64,000 nucleotides of DNA. It comes from Sisyra terminalis (Eukaryota > Arthropoda > Insecta > Neuroptera > Sisyridae). The DNA lies in the NCBI GenBank assembly GCA_958496175.1, contig OY292274.1, forward strand, positions 53,206,630 to 53,270,629, written 5' to 3'. Each line of letters opens with the position of its first letter. Position 1 is the stretch's first letter. Shown here piece by piece: positions 24,446-37,989 of this stretch. Made by a program: the position numbers and the translations under genes. The notes beneath the pieces were generated by a model that searched no databases, was not told the origin of the DNA, and saw nothing but the letters and a program-made list of their open reading frames with translations.

Positions 24446-24525
24446 TGATGGATTAACGCCTAGGCCCGTGAGGCCTGGGCCTAGGGCGGCACGATTTTAA
24501 GGGCGGCAAAATTTTAAAGGCGAAG
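24446..24525. mobile_element. Transposon end fragment (CAGTGATGGATTAA)
   Basis: CAGTGATGGATTAACGC begins a GC-rich segment containing the palindromic AGGCCTGGGCCT and repeated GGGCGGCA. The CAGTG start resembles a hAT terminal repeat, but I could not find the matching right end. Confidence 0.35.
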
Positions 24526-26575
24526 AATTCACGGACAGTTTAAATTCAAAAATTTGATTTACTATGAATGTATAGATTATCTTTAGTAAAGTACAATAAA
24601 TATTTTTATGGAATTTACTTTCCAATTAATCATATTTTTCAATTGTTAAATCTGGTATTCCGGAGACATTAAGAACAAATTAGAGATCCTCACGATGGTA
24701 TTTTTTAAAAACCGTAGAACTTTCAGCTAAATTCGATTCTTTTTTGTCAAAACATTTAAAGTCTTATGCGAACCTTGGTAGTCGAAATACGTCGTACTTA
24801 TCTAAAATAATCTAGTATGCTTACCATTAAGGAGAAATCTTCGTTATGAAAGCATTCGTATAATGAAGTAGGTCTCTTACATTATCTTCTTAAAAATTCA
24901 ATATTAAAGATATCCGAAAGTATTTGGAATAAATAGCATTACGGAATTTTCGAGATGTGTTACCCTAAAGATGACAATGCTCTGTGCTATTTTTGAATTC
25001 CAAAACCAAATTGTTCAGAAGAATGATTTTATTGCACCCTGAAAAAACTGGAATACTAACATGCAAGTGTGGGCCTCAAATTTGACCTGATTTGATTCGA
25101 TTGGAATTAAATTAATTCACTCGTACACGTTTTTTCAAAGTGAAATATTTAATTAAGGCAGAAATTCTTGGTGGTTACTAATTTTACAATGAATTCATGC
25201 GTGGTCATCGAAAGTTAGCAGGTGTGCCATTCAACACAATCAAGCGGTAGGAAATAGGTGAAAAATGAGATTATAAGTTCCGTACCTTGCAAAGTAACAA
25301 CAAAATAAACTAAAAGAAGGAAAGTTAAAAGAGAAATTGAACTAATTTTGATATCTATCGCTGTATAGGTAAGTATTACAAATTTTCCAGAGCATAGTCC
25401 AAAGGTAATAGTTGGAAAGTGGAGACTAAGAAGAAGAAGAATTTCCTGACTTCAAAACCTCAGAGGCTAATATGGTCGTATTTTAGTGCAACTTTTCAGA
25501 GCTACTACGGTCAATAAAGTCAGGATTTCCATAATGATCACCAACCTCAGAAATAAGACGGCACCCTTAAAATAAGATACGTTTTCCTCTAACCAATAAA
25601 ATTAATCAGTAAAAATATTTACGCTTTATATGTTAAACTGTGTTGTACTGACCAAGTCGTGGTATCAACTAATTTTAACATGTATTACTTAATTCTTATA
25701 TTCATTTAATTAAAAATATTTATCTTACATACAAGACGAGTCGAGACTAAACAAATCTCGCTTCGTTACGTCCACCCTTCTAATTATTCTTTTAACACAA
25801 TAGTATAACAACCCCTTTTATAAAATTGACCATTGGACCTAATTATTTAGTAAAACTGAAATGGTAAATTCCACTAACATCTTATTTGACTTTCAAAAAA
25901 AAAGAATATTGATCTCTGTAACAAGCTTTAAGGTGATCAAGCTGTACAATAAGGCTTAATATTTGGTTCAGTTGTTTTCTTTTAAAAAGTAGTAAGATTT
26001 TTTTAAGAAGCTAATAGTGCTTTCAATCTAATAGAAAAAGATTATTATCATTTTATTGTTGGGAATTGTTTGCGTTAAATGTAGTATAGGTATGGTTTGT
26101 AAGTTGTATTTTAAGCTTTATGTATTTATATGTCGTTATAGGCTTTGTTTCAGTTGTTTTCTTTATAAAAATAGTACAATTTTTTTAAGAGCTCAAATCC
26201 AATAGAAAAAGATTAATTTGATTTCATTATCGTGAATTATTTTTGTTAAAAACAGTAGGTATGATTCGTAAGTTATATTTTTAAATTTATATCTCTGTAT
26301 ATATTTTGTATAGGTATATGTTTATTGGAGAAGTGGTCGAGTTTAAAATCGTTTAATGATGCTAGTAATGTAAAAGTCTTAAACTTGAATATGTTAAGAT
26401 GTTGAAATTATTTTAATTAGGGTACTTTTTGATGAGTGAATAAACACATTTTCCATTTTTTTTCTTATTCTTGACATAACTGTTGATAATCATGATGACT
26501 TCAAGAAAAATAAAATACATGGTTAAATCCTTTAAGTACTAGCAACAAGAAAGATTAATAATAAAAAAAAAATAT
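24526..26575. other. AT-rich gene-free stretch
   Basis: No gene is seen. Two diverged copies of a GTTTCAGTTGTTTTCTTT segment at about 25968 and 26148 suggest a local duplication. Confidence 0.4.
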
Positions 26576-26579
26576 TGGT

Positions 26580-26790
26580 TGATTTGTGGATGAAGATGAG
26601 GTGAAAGTGGAGGTGGTCGCTGTCACTTGAGAGGTGCTACAGGTAAAGACGACAGGTAAACTTAGACAATGCAGAAAACGGGTGAGTCAAGTGCACTTGA
26701 CTAGACCACACACGTAAATACCAACTATAGGTCTTAGCAGCGATGTATTGCTTTTACAGTATGGGTAATATAGATTTTATGAACCTTTAT
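26580..26790. promoter_or_regulatory. Candidate enhancer with clustered NK-2-type sites
   Basis: A GC-richer unique block containing CACTTGA at 26624-26630 and the palindrome AGTCAAGTG/CACTTGACT at 26685-26702. TCAAGTG is the known NK-2 class homeodomain site. Three such sites occur within 80 bp. Function and target are inferred. Confidence 0.45.
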
Positions 26791-27544
26791 TATTCCGGCT
26801 AAAATCCGGCTGTGCTACTACATAAGTGCTACTTGAAATGTACCTACATATATATATTTAAATGTGTGTTTATATATATGTACACATACATAATGTCCAA
26901 ATGGGTGTAATTGTAAAGGTATGTACTTGTGTTACGTGTGTGGTGTCGTCAAAAATATTTGAATATTCATTATTAATCTCTTCAAACTAAAAAAAAAATA
27001 ATGTGATCTTAAATTGCATTGTACCCACAATTTAAAATATGTAGTAAACCATTTCTTTTTTGTATCAGAAGTAAAATACAATAACCCATAATACACAATT
27101 AATAATACAAATGTTAGAAAAATTATTTGAATGCTGAAGCTTTTAAGCATAACACAAGTGCATAATATGTAAAGTGTTCATTCTTCATGTGTGTCCACTG
27201 GATTATATGATTTATTCTAAGATTTAGAACATAATGTTGTTTAGCTCTAAAAATAAGAAAAAAAAATCATTTGTATTAAACTGTAATGCATTTTTTTAAG
27301 AAGTACATCATATAATTAAATGCTACATTTTGTTTCAGATGCTCAAAATTTGAACCTAATTAATTTAAAGTTTAACCACCTTGGTGTATTCTCCATACAT
27401 CATCCATTCTACGCTTATCGATGGGATCGGTCGATGATTCTTGCAATCACGATGTTAATTATATAGTTTCTGTGATAGCGAAAATGTTTTATGTTTTTAA
27501 ATCTTATTATATTATATTTAATAAAATTATTTTACTAGTTTTTA

Positions 27545-27650
27545 AATCTTTGTTTCCTGTTACCTGTCAAAGCTACGATGGCTCAAATATCGTAGTGGCC
27601 CATCGTTCCTGCCTGTGTTGGAAGCATGCGCTGAGAAACTTGCAGCTTTT
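27545..27650. repeat. Repeat shared with 39478-39585
   Basis: Both regions contain CCTGTTACCTG, then CATC/CTATC-type sequence, GTGTTGG and AGAAACTTGCAG-like sequence. They are diverged copies of an unclassified element. A plus-strand open frame across it (27421-27708) is probably not a gene. Confidence 0.4.
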
Positions 27651-27724
27651 ATATAATAACGAAGCTTTGGGGTTCATTAGATCTTGCTCTATATATGGGT
27701 CGATTTAATATTATTGGGGGATCG

Positions 27725-27943
27725 ATTTGATCTAGAGGGTCGATTGGGAATCGATGGAAAAACAGTTTTTTATATACAAATAATATAAATGTACATTTGT
27801 TTGAATAAAAAAATTATTTACGTACTAGTACCTACCATAAATGTTTAAAATAATTATATAAACACTGATAGTTTTATTTTAATAAAATCAACTAAAAATT
27901 ACTTTTATGAGGGTTGATGATTAAATAAGTTTGGCGACTCTAA
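27725..27943. mobile_element. Diverged relative of the hAT-like element at 63256
   Basis: Shares GGGTCGATTGG, AATCGATGGAAAAACAGTT and the end AAGTTTGGCGACTCTA with 63256-63747. It has no coding capacity. Confidence 0.5.
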
Positions 27944-28074
27944 TATGTAATGGGAAATTTACCGCAGAATATTTTAAAAGCTCAAGTTTATATATTACTT
28001 TAAATATATTACCTATATTTACTTCTAAATATTTTTTTATGAAATTTTATTTAACATCCCAATATAACAACACA

Positions 28075-28200
28075 GTTGTTTAGTTACTCTAGGGTTCTTA
28101 ATAATCCAGTAAACAGAGAAATAAATTTTTCTTTGCCATAGGATTCAAACCCAAAGGCTACTGGTTGCAAGGCCATCATCTTAACCGCTATGTCACTATA
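28075..28200 (-). mobile_element. tRNA-derived SINE, diverged head
   Basis: On the minus strand TAGCGGTTAAGATG resembles a pol III A box and GGGTTTGAATCC a B box. The tail ACTCTAGGGTT is shared with the SINE copies at 38 and 54 kb. The tRNA head differs, so it is a relative rather than the same subfamily. Confidence 0.5.
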
Positions 28201-29799
28201 TATTTTGAATTTTTAACAAATTTTCTTCAAGCAAATCTTCTTGGATGAGCAAATCTTTGAAAGATCTTTTCTTGGTACTAGTTTTACCAGAGAATCCCAA
28301 TCCTAAACCCTCAGGCTTCAAGTACTTGCAAACCGGTTTATAAGTGCACGGCGCTGTGCTATGATGATAAATAATACTAAATTTTTTGAGCTTTTTTGCA
28401 TTTATTCCGTAACAATGCACAACTATAAGTTTACTAAAAATAACAAATTATATCCACCACTATTCTAAAGGGGTTTCTTTATAATTAAGCTTAAAATTAT
28501 TGCGCCCTGACATAAGCAATTCAAATTAGTGGAAAAAGGTATGTTGTAACACAAAAGAATAGGAAAAAAAATACTTGATTTTTTTATCCATGTAATTCAG
28601 TATTCAGATTATAAAAATATTTCAGCAATAAAATTACCTTGGGATTTATACTAAAATTAACTTGTGACATCAGACTAATTTCTTTATCTGTATGGGAAAT
28701 TTTATAACATTTTCCAGTGATGATAAGGTCTTTTAGAAATACCTGAAATCATAAAAACTTCTGTTTCTGGGTAACTGAGTAACGTTCGCGGAAGTTAACT
28801 TAAATTTTTTTGATATTTTTTCTACAATTGTTGTATAGATTGGGATTATCCAGAAAATCTGAAGAGGTAAATACGTCATTTTCTTTAAAAAAAAAACGAT
28901 AGTTATATGAAGAGAACACTCATTCACATCATTTATTTGAATTTCCTATTTTCTGTTACAACAAAATTTTAATGATGTAAATTATTCAAAACTTATGAAA
29001 AAAAAATTTTTGTCCTAAATTTGAACACCCTCCCAAGTTGAATATTCATAGATTTGAATAAATGCGCGACATAAAATGTAAATGTACTTTAGTGGTTTTA
29101 TTATTTGCCTAATAAATAATTTATGAATTAGTCTTTTATTATATGCTTATCTCTTATGTCACAGCTTAAAATGTCCCCTCGGGGTGAAATCATCAACGAT
29201 GCAGAATATACCACGAAATTAATGTCACACTACATACGAAGGACTGTTGAGAAAACATTTTTTTATCACGAATATTTGCTGATTTAAAAAAAAATGTCCT
29301 CACTTTTCATTACTGTTTAAATATTGTGTAGATATATTGAACAATTATTTGATAATGAATAATGTGCCGATTAATTACCAAATTTGTAATAAAAATGAAT
29401 TACTAGAAAATATGCAAAACCGATAAACATAGGTGAAGTATTTTTCAGAATTGGTAACCTAAGTATCATATTAATTTCTTAAAATCAATTCGTTGAATTT
29501 TACAATGGTTGTTATAAAACTACTTATTTTTTAAGCAAAATATTCCCAAAACAATGGTCAAACTCTATGTAAACTCTTCAGTCAACACACTTTTCCTTAA
29601 ATGCAAAAAAATCATATAAAATAATACAATTATATTTACTTATTTAATACTTGAAAGATTATCATCCAAAGTGGTTAATTATTATACTCATTTTATCAAT
29701 GTAAACAAAATAGTAATCAGAATATGATGTTTATCTGGTAGTTAATTTCACATATCATTATTATTAGAGTTCACTTCTTAGCTTAAACGAGAGAACAAG

Positions 29800-30140
29800 T
29801 AAATTTATCCACCAATATGCGAACAAGTGTGTACATAGGGAAAAGTATTCAGTGTGGATGTGTGAATGTTCGGAAACCTCACCAAATTCCCGGGGTGGAT
29901 TATCGTTAAACGTTTGTTAATATTGTTCCTAGCACATTTTCTGTGAGTAATATTTAGACGAAGGAAAATGCTATCCTGTATATATGCTTTACTAAACGTG
30001 AAATAACGAGAAAGACCCAAAGATAAAGAACGATACAGACAGATTTACCACATCCCTCAGTGAAATTACCAAGCCATCTTCCCTTAATATTTGCCCTTGT
30101 ATATATACATATATAAAACCGAAAACCCTCTTTCGTTTTT
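29800..30140. promoter_or_regulatory. Candidate regulatory block
   Basis: A GC-richer unique block with CCCGGGGTGGATTATCG, an AGATAA GATA-type site and ACATATATAAAACCG, a TATA-like sequence, near its end. No coding exon is apparent. Confidence 0.3.
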
Positions 30141-30339
30141 CAAACTAAGTATTATTCATAAATAATATGAGAAAAGAACAAAATATGGAGAAATCATAGA
30201 AGGGATATTATGCATCTCTATTGTATAGTTTCCGTCAGTAGTTTACTACATATAAGGGGATGTGATTGTGATATGAAGAAACATCCAATATAATACGGGC
30301 AAAATATATAAGCTTATTGTATAGGGTTTAAGGCCATTT

Positions 30340-30570
30340 TCTATTGTGCTAAGCTACGATAAAAACAATCTGTGCAGTTTGTCAGAAATCACGCAGCATG
30401 TGTTTCTCTTTCCGGGATTATTATCGCAATCTCTCGATGATGGAGACACTATTATACACAAGTACATACGTGGATTCTCAATAACTTATGCATTTTATGC
30501 CTACAAACAATGGATAATTATTAGTAAAAATATTACTGTAAATTTGCATTTCGTAACTAAAACCTAATTT
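30340..30570. promoter_or_regulatory. Unique island with a GTG-started open frame
   Basis: The plus frame 30346-30567 begins with GTG, not ATG, and has no good splice sites. I treat the block as possibly conserved non-coding DNA. Confidence 0.22.
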
Positions 30571-32430
30571 TCAACAAAGACTTTGAAAAGGATCTAAGAT
30601 TTATCAGCCTTATTTACGTTATTTCAATATAACTAAAAAAACAGTTTTTGTCATTCAAATTAATAATTTTTAAATTTATAAAAGCTTTATTGTTGCATTC
30701 ATTGTACTTCCTATCATTTAAAGGGCTATCCTCGTGAAAGTTGACTATAAATTATAAAGGGAAAAGGCCACTTTTTAAAGAAGAGAAAGAATTAATTCTT
30801 GTTATGATCGCTGAAGTTTTAAGCTTTTTCAAGAAAAATACATAAAAGGTAATTTTTTTTGTCACGAAATTTGAGCCTAGAATAATCACTTATGTATAGA
30901 CTATCTTGACCACTCGTTGTATATGTATAATATAATACTATACAATACAATGATAATAGTATTGGCTTACAAAGGAACTCAAGTACTTTTGGAAGGAATA
31001 TATTGATGGTTCATTAAATATTCGTCAATATTCCGTGTTTGTTGATTAATTTTATTTTATATTTATAATAATAAAATAAAATAAAATAAATCATCGTAAT
31101 TGCTGCAGTTATTGTAAATTGTGAGAATACAAGCCAGAAATGTGATCGTAAATTTTATAATTTTCCCGTAACCAAATGAAAAAAAAAAATTATTCATAAC
31201 AGCATCAAAAAAGTACCCAAAAGTAGCTAAGTAATATTACAATCATCATTTTTTAAATAAATTTAACACTCAAAATAGCAAACGTTAAGATGAGATTTTT
31301 GATAAACTATGAATTTTCATTTGAAGAATAGTACTAAAACTTAATAAAGATACTTAATATTTTTTTTTTTAAATATTGAGTTAATAAATATAATACCAGA
31401 AAATTCCAGTACCACCATGAAATCATGTAGAGATATCACAAAATAAAATTAATTGATTTTGTGTATAGATATGCATCAAAATTTGCAGTACTTATATTAA
31501 CATTCCACTTACCAAAATCATTTTATTGAAAGTAAAAAATCGAAATATAAATTCAGCCGAGTTACAGTTTAATAATATTCTCATTGATTTACAAAATGTC
31601 AAAACTAAATGAACCTTCAGCTTTGAACTAGTAAATAATACCTTCGAATAAAGTATAATAATTACAGTAATGGAAGAGATATAAGAATAGAATATAATTG
31701 AAGCTGTTGATAATCATTTAGTTGAACAAAAGATTGACCAACAATGTCAAGTAAACTTGATTGAAAATTTGAAGTATATTCCAAAACTTTAATTTGCAAT
31801 TGGTATATAAAAGAAAAAATAATTCACGAAGAAATTTAGATAGGAATAATTAAAAATGAAATAATAAAACAGTTTATTTTTTTAAACTGAACTCTTGAAA
31901 AACAAAGCTCAGTAAAACGAAAATCAAACTAAAATATTTGTCATACAGATGTAATAAAAGCTACTGATTTTCATTTTCGTAAATCCAAAATTTTGTTATT
32001 CGATGTTATATAACATTTCTGATACTTTAAAGAATGATATACAAGGTACTCAGGCTAACGTTACCAAGTATCATAGTATGACTAAATAGTAGAGACCATG
32101 ATACTCAAAAATTGTATTTTCACCTCATGAAAAATCATGTCATAAAAAAGGTCAAAACCAAAAAGACAATTAAATTCAAATAAAAAAAGACTTCGTGAAT
32201 AAAAGAAAATCAAATATTTTTTTTCATAATTAAAAAATTATAACTAAGTACTTCTACAAAATTTTCTCTTAACAAAATCTTCATATTTTCCTATTAAATT
32301 TAGTAAAACTTGACAATTTTCGTATTCCAATCATTAAAATTACGTCTAATATTTTAAGTAGAATGACTATACTGACTAAGCATATTTTTAAGCCACTATA
32401 AATTCATATAAATATAATATTTCTACAGCA
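30571..32430. other. AT-rich gene-free stretch
   Basis: Only AT-rich sequence and an AAAAT microsatellite (about 31068-31090). Confidence 0.5.
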
Positions 32431-32431
32431 C

Positions 32432-32480
32432 GACCACCCAAGGCGCGTTTCATTCATCAGAGGCTCTAATGAAATCTCAC
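32432..32480 (-). ncRNA. Hammerhead-like core lacking stem II
   Basis: On the minus strand CCUCUGAUGA is followed by only AU and then GAAACGCG. Both conserved boxes are present but stem II is missing. It may be the end of another retroelement family or chance; activity is unlikely in this form. Confidence 0.25.
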
Positions 32481-33539
32481 TTTTCTCTAGCATGAAATAA
32501 AATTAAGATATAAAAAAAACAAACAGAGAACAGGCTTAGACGCCACTCTGTTAACCATTAACCAATTGAAAGAAGAGATATTTAAAACATTTCTCACCAT
32601 TAACATTCAAAATCGAGCGTTGAGGTTAACCGAAATTCAGATTCTATTTGAAGATATACTGTGAAAAAAATTGGTGGATTCAGAAGTGTTCTTCAGTATC
32701 CTCAAACATTTTACTCCATTTCATTCTTTACTGTTCCACAATTTGAATAAGAGAATTAGAGATTTTATGATCATGTGAATAAATTTTATTATGCTGTTAA
32801 TTAATGCAATGGAGTGGCCAAATTTTCACGTAACATTGTAAAAGAAAGAGCATTTACAAGTACTGTTCTCTTCGTTTATTTCATTTTCTTTTTTTTCGAT
32901 TTGAATATGTTAAGTAAACACAGAAGGACAAAATAAAAGAAAAAAATCAATTACCTAATAAAAAGTGTTTGTTTATGTGATTAAGTGTTTATTTCTTCCG
33001 TCTTCTGGAGCAAATTTAATATATTTACCTAATATTCAACCTTACTAATTATAACTTTTATTGAACGAAAATTCAAGTAAGTATTTGCAATTTTCGTTCT
33101 TTTTTTCTATTACAAGAAATTTAAATGAATAATTTTAAATTTGTTTTACAAAATTAAATGAGAACAAGTTGTCTGCTGAAACTATTGTTTTATATGTGGT
33201 TTATGTAAATTAATGAAGTGACCACTACAACATAAAGCTTGAAAATAATTAAAATAACAATGTAAATTCTTTTTCCATTTGATAGCATTTTTTTCTACTT
33301 AATTTCCATTACGTAAAAGTGGTAATTACAAATTAACATGCTTTTTAGTAATCCGTTTTCATTAGAATGACATTTAATGGCTAAATAATAAAAAATTCAT
33401 ACGAAACTTTAAAAAGTTAGAAAACAAGTAAAAAAATTAAACTCCTACATAATTTTATTTCCCAAAAAAAATCGCTATTGCACTTAAAATGATTATGGAT
33501 GAGTAAATTATTAAAAAAGCTTCAACTACTCTATATTAT

Positions 33540-33880
33540 TTGATAACAGCGCCACCCTCCAGTCTTCTGTTTTTCATTGCTACTAATTTAAGTTTTCCAA
33601 ACGTGAAGGCGAACCACTGTTAGCCAATGAATTAGGAAATTAACAAGAAAGACAGAAATAGTTGATGTGATATAGGACGAAGGTGATCTCTTTTTTTAAA
33701 AGCTCAACAAAAGTGTTCTTTGTTTTGTTGTAGATTTTCCATCATTGCTAATCGACAATTGAACGTCTATGTGACACAAACCCGCCCACGCACACGTAAC
33801 TTCCGGCCAAACGGGCGCTTCACCGGAAATGAGTTATTGGCGCACCTAAAGTCCCCAAAGATCTACAAACCGTTCCCATA
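33540..33880. promoter_or_regulatory. Candidate enhancer with EGR and paired ETS sites
   Basis: CGCCCACGC (33783-33791) is the reverse complement of the EGR-type consensus GCGTGGGCG. ACTTCCGG (33799-33806) and CCGGAAAT (33823-33830) are two ETS-type sites in opposite orientation. The block is strikingly GC-rich against its surroundings and non-coding. Confidence 0.42.
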
Positions 33881-34364
33881 AATAAATACTTTATGTATTG
33901 TCATTTGAATGATCTGTAACGTTTTATATTAATTATTTATATCTAGATATATCAAAATTATCAGTTTGATTTTTTGTAAAAAACCGTGGAAAAAAATCAC
34001 CAACATTTTCAAATTATGACTTTATTGCACGTTACTATACCTTTATTTTCATTTCTGATATAAATTCGAATGGAAAGAATTAAAAAGGGATTAATAACAA
34101 ATTAATATTTGCGAATTTTCCCGAAAAACTAATACGTGTTTTTCCTACAAAACTGCACCACTATGAAGTAATTTTTCCCCAAAAAATTAGTTATTTTTTT
34201 TAATCAGTCATTCTTGAAAGTACTTGTGTGGAATAATTTTAATTTCAAATAAGTCGATTATACAAGAGGTACTAAAAGGCTATAAACATGTTCAATTTCA
34301 CAAAAAAAAACAATTTTTTGTTTGAAAATTTTGAATTTCATGGTCTTAAATTTATACTTAAGAG

Positions 34365-34590
34365 GGCTCAAGTGTACTTTAGCACACCCACAATCTGGCA
34401 ATGTTGCATTTTCGACTTTGTTTTTAATTTAATTCGCGATATTTTTGTTTATTCAATTCTAATATGATATAATTCTTTTTTTTTGTGGGTAAATTTTCAT
34501 TATGGACCTATTTAATCGCGAATTAAATTAAAAACAAAGTCGAAAATGCAACATTGCCAGATTGTGGGTGTGCTAAAGTACACATGAGCC
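34365..34590. mobile_element. hAT-type MITE, copy 2
   Basis: Same family as 11951-12175. It is flanked by a perfect 8-bp duplication, CTTAAGAG. The termini read GGCTCAAGTG and CACATGAGCC. Confidence 0.9.
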
Positions 34591-34708
34591 CTTAAGAGGT
34601 TATACGCAGTTGCAAGACCAAAAAAACCGTTTTTTATATAATTTTGTGTAGAAAGGGATTTTATTGAACAAATATAAGTATTAATTGTTCAGATAATTTT
34701 ATATACCC

Positions 34709-35266
34709 AGAGCTATCAAAAAAAAGTATCTTAGTTACTTTAAAAATTAAAGTATTTAAGATACAGTATAGTAGTTCCTTTTTGTACCATAAAATAACTA
34801 GTATCATAGATATATTTTAAAAAGGAACTGTATCTTGTAATTTAAAAAGTATTTTAGACACCGAAAAGGAACTGAGATATCGAGAAACCGAGATTTGGTA
34901 TAAAATTTTATTTAATAAGATTCAATTTATACCTCTTATATTAATATTCTATTGTTTTAAAGTGTGTTGTGCTTATAAGGAATTAGAAAAATATTTTCTT
35001 TTCTCCTAAACTAATAAAGATAAGAAATACATTATTTGACTACCAAAGAACTTTACATAATATGTTACAAAACTTAGTACCTATAATATACCAAGTGCCT
35101 TACTAAAAAAGTAACTTTTTAAGTACCTTAAAAGTAAATTAAGATATGAATTTAAGTTCCTTTTTTTAAGAGTAACTAGATAAATAAAGTAACTTCAGAT
35201 ACTTTTTAAAAAATAACTTATCTAGTTTTAAGACAAGATTCTTTCTCAAAGTATCTTTGATAGCCC
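34709..35266. mobile_element. Non-coding element with AGCTATCAAA termini
   Basis: The left end AGCTATCAAA and right end TTTGATAGCC are inverted repeats. Inside, TAAGTACCTT, AGTATCTT and AAAGGAAC blocks recur on both strands. The target duplication is unclear, so the superfamily is not assigned. Confidence 0.5.
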
Positions 35267-35269
35267 TAT

Positions 35270-36225
35270 AAGTATTTAAAGACACTTAAATATTGTTGTA
35301 CACTGCTATAGTAGACGGTCTCCTGAATGTCTTCCAAAAGTTTGGCGGTGATCATGGTATCCCTGGTTTGCATTATTTGAAATGAAAAAAAAAATTAGTT
35401 TCTTCTAATGTATGGATGAATTTTAATCATGATCGAAGGAATAGCCAAAATTAAAATTTTTCAGAAAATTGCGGGTAGTAAAGACAAAAATTGAACTTTT
35501 GACTTTTGAGAAAAACGCGTTTAGTTTCAGAAGTTTGCATGTAGTTAATAATTTCTTTCTGATCGATTTGAAATTTTCAAAGAACATACATTAATATAAG
35601 GATATTCCGAAAATACAAAAAAAAAATGGGTTTTGAAAATTCTAATTACGTAGAATCCCTTTAGTTTATAATTCTAAAATGACAATCATTGTTGTATGGA
35701 GAAAAGATTTTCTATTAGTATTTGTCAAAATGGAATTGCTTAATAATACCTACTACTAAAAGCAGTATTTATTTTGGTTTTGAAAAGAAACGTTGAAAAG
35801 GGCGTTTTCTTGTAAGGAAAAATATCAATTAGTGAGTTACACTAGATAATTTTAATTATATTCGTACGCAATCACGAACTTTATGCTACATTCAGACGCA
35901 TAACTCTCTGAAAATAATTAAATTCTATCTATTCCAGCTATTTATTTAAGGCGTTGAAAGTTAAACAATACACAATGCGAAATGAATATTTGGAACAAAA
36001 TTATAATTTGAAATTTGTTCATCAAGTTATTAAAAATAAGACACTCAGTTTCATACTTGCAGAATCTTATTAATTTTCCAAACAAATAATTTCGAAATGC
36101 GTCCGTACAATGAAAGTTTACGACGATAAGAGAAATTAGAGAAACGTAATGAATTTTTGTGAATTCGAGGAAAAATTAATTGAATATAATGATGTAAAAA
36201 CGATTATGAAAACAGAGAGATTACA
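35270..36225. other. AT-rich gene-free stretch
   Basis: No gene or definable element. Confidence 0.45.
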
Positions 36226-36229
36226 ATGT

Positions 36230-36790
36230 GCGTGTTGTACATCGTTTGCAAAGAACTGGAGAAGGAAGACGGATGTTGCAGTATTTGGTTTTAGAACAAA
36301 AACAAACAGAAGACAATGTTAAATGAAAATATCGTTCTCTCGATGTGAAGTAATAATAATAAAGTGATGAATTTGCTCAGTGAAAACGCAACCCTTCTAT
36401 TCAATATTCATTTAGGAACTGCTTTACGCCGTTGCCTGTGTGCATGTTCATCCCATTTTATTTCTTCTTGTATTCGTTTTCTTGCGATATTTTCGTGGAA
36501 ACGCCATCAGGCCACCGTAGAGAGATATTGTGCATATTTACACAATTCTTGTTGCTTTTCACGTTGCTCCATTTAAAATTAAGAGACTTCAGCTCGAGGA
36601 AAAGTTTCCAACACACGCCCACCAACTTCCACCAAATATAAATACCGGCACATGCTAAGCTCCGACATAAGATCATCTTCTATATTTTATGAAGCTTGAC
36701 TTGGAAGACGAGGAAAGCTCGACTTCGTTGAAAACAACGAACGAAACGCTTTTATTTGAATGCTCGTTGCCTATCGTGTTCTCCTTTCGT
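36230..36790. promoter_or_regulatory. GC-richer island with TATA-like sequence
   Basis: Overlapping short open frames occur on both strands (36364-36676), none with recognisable protein similarity. ACACGCCCACC and CCAAATATAAATACCGG at about 36610-36650 look promoter-like. It could be a promoter for an unseen non-coding transcript or an enhancer. Confidence 0.3.
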
Positions 36791-37989
36791 CGTTGAGATG
36801 TTTAAAAATCATCCTTGCTAAATATTGACACTATTTCAAGGAACAAACACTGTGTTGTATCAATCTAATATTCAGTTTATATAACAGATACCAAGTACAT
36901 AAAACGAGTTAGGGAGGATATACGTGATAGAGTGAAAAAGACAAATTTCTTCATGAAACATTTTTACCTTATATTATGTACATATTAAATACATAAAACG
37001 AACACACATAAAGAGAGCATTGCTTTTTCTGGAATCATCAACGAGAGCAATCCTTTTTATCATTCTGTTTTCTTTCCAATTTCAAACCTTAAACCCACCT
37101 CTCAATTTCATATTGTTTGTATTTACATATTTAACATTGTCATATACGTTTTTTTTTTCTTTTCAATATAGTTATTAATTTTAAAACCGTTTATACTATA
37201 TTTTTTATCGGTAAATAGATAATGTTTATGCAATCATTCAATATTAGTCTCCTTTTTCTTCCTCATAAAAATTACAAATAAAAATCTATCTACCCCAAAT
37301 TTGCTATATTTTATGTACGTATTGAATGTGTACTTTGAATGAATCAATTTTAAGAAAGCATTAAAATTAAAAAATAACATAATTAAATTTATTATTTCAA
37401 ACATTTGAAAAGTAAGCAATAGTTCATGCATTCCTATTTGACAAATTTTTGAAGAGTGTTATCAATGCAAACCAGTTGCATAATTCAAAAATCGAAAGCT
37501 TATTTTAAGTTCAATGATTGTTGTAAAGGAAATATTTACAATTTTTTTGCCCGAAATTTCAATATTTCCTAAAATAAATTCAGATTTTTTTTCAATTTAA
37601 AAAGTTTTTCATTATTAGATCTTAATTGTAAAGATTAAAGAGCCGTGAAAACCATTTTCGAAGTTAAGTGGAAGTTTTTAACAAATATGATTTCTTTGAA
37701 AAATACATTTAGAAAAAAGCTATGTAAGAAAATAATGAATGTTTAGATATAAATGCAACAAATATTCAAATGAGTATGATATGAATTAAGTGTATGCACA
37801 ATAGAATATTGCTTAAAATGGGTATTTTCGAAATTTTGTACTCTATGAAAGTTAAAAGTCGATGAAAAATCCCTGAAAATTAAGGATCTTAATGAAAACT
37901 CTAAGATAGCCAACTTTCCTACCAAAATAACAAACATTGGACAACAGTCATTGGAAAATAAGTAAACCATAAGCAAAATTTTGTGGTAT

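Noticed and set aside
36364..36676. Overlapping small genes on both strands
   Set aside because: Three mutually overlapping frames of similar length in a GC-richer block, none with similarity or clear splice signals.
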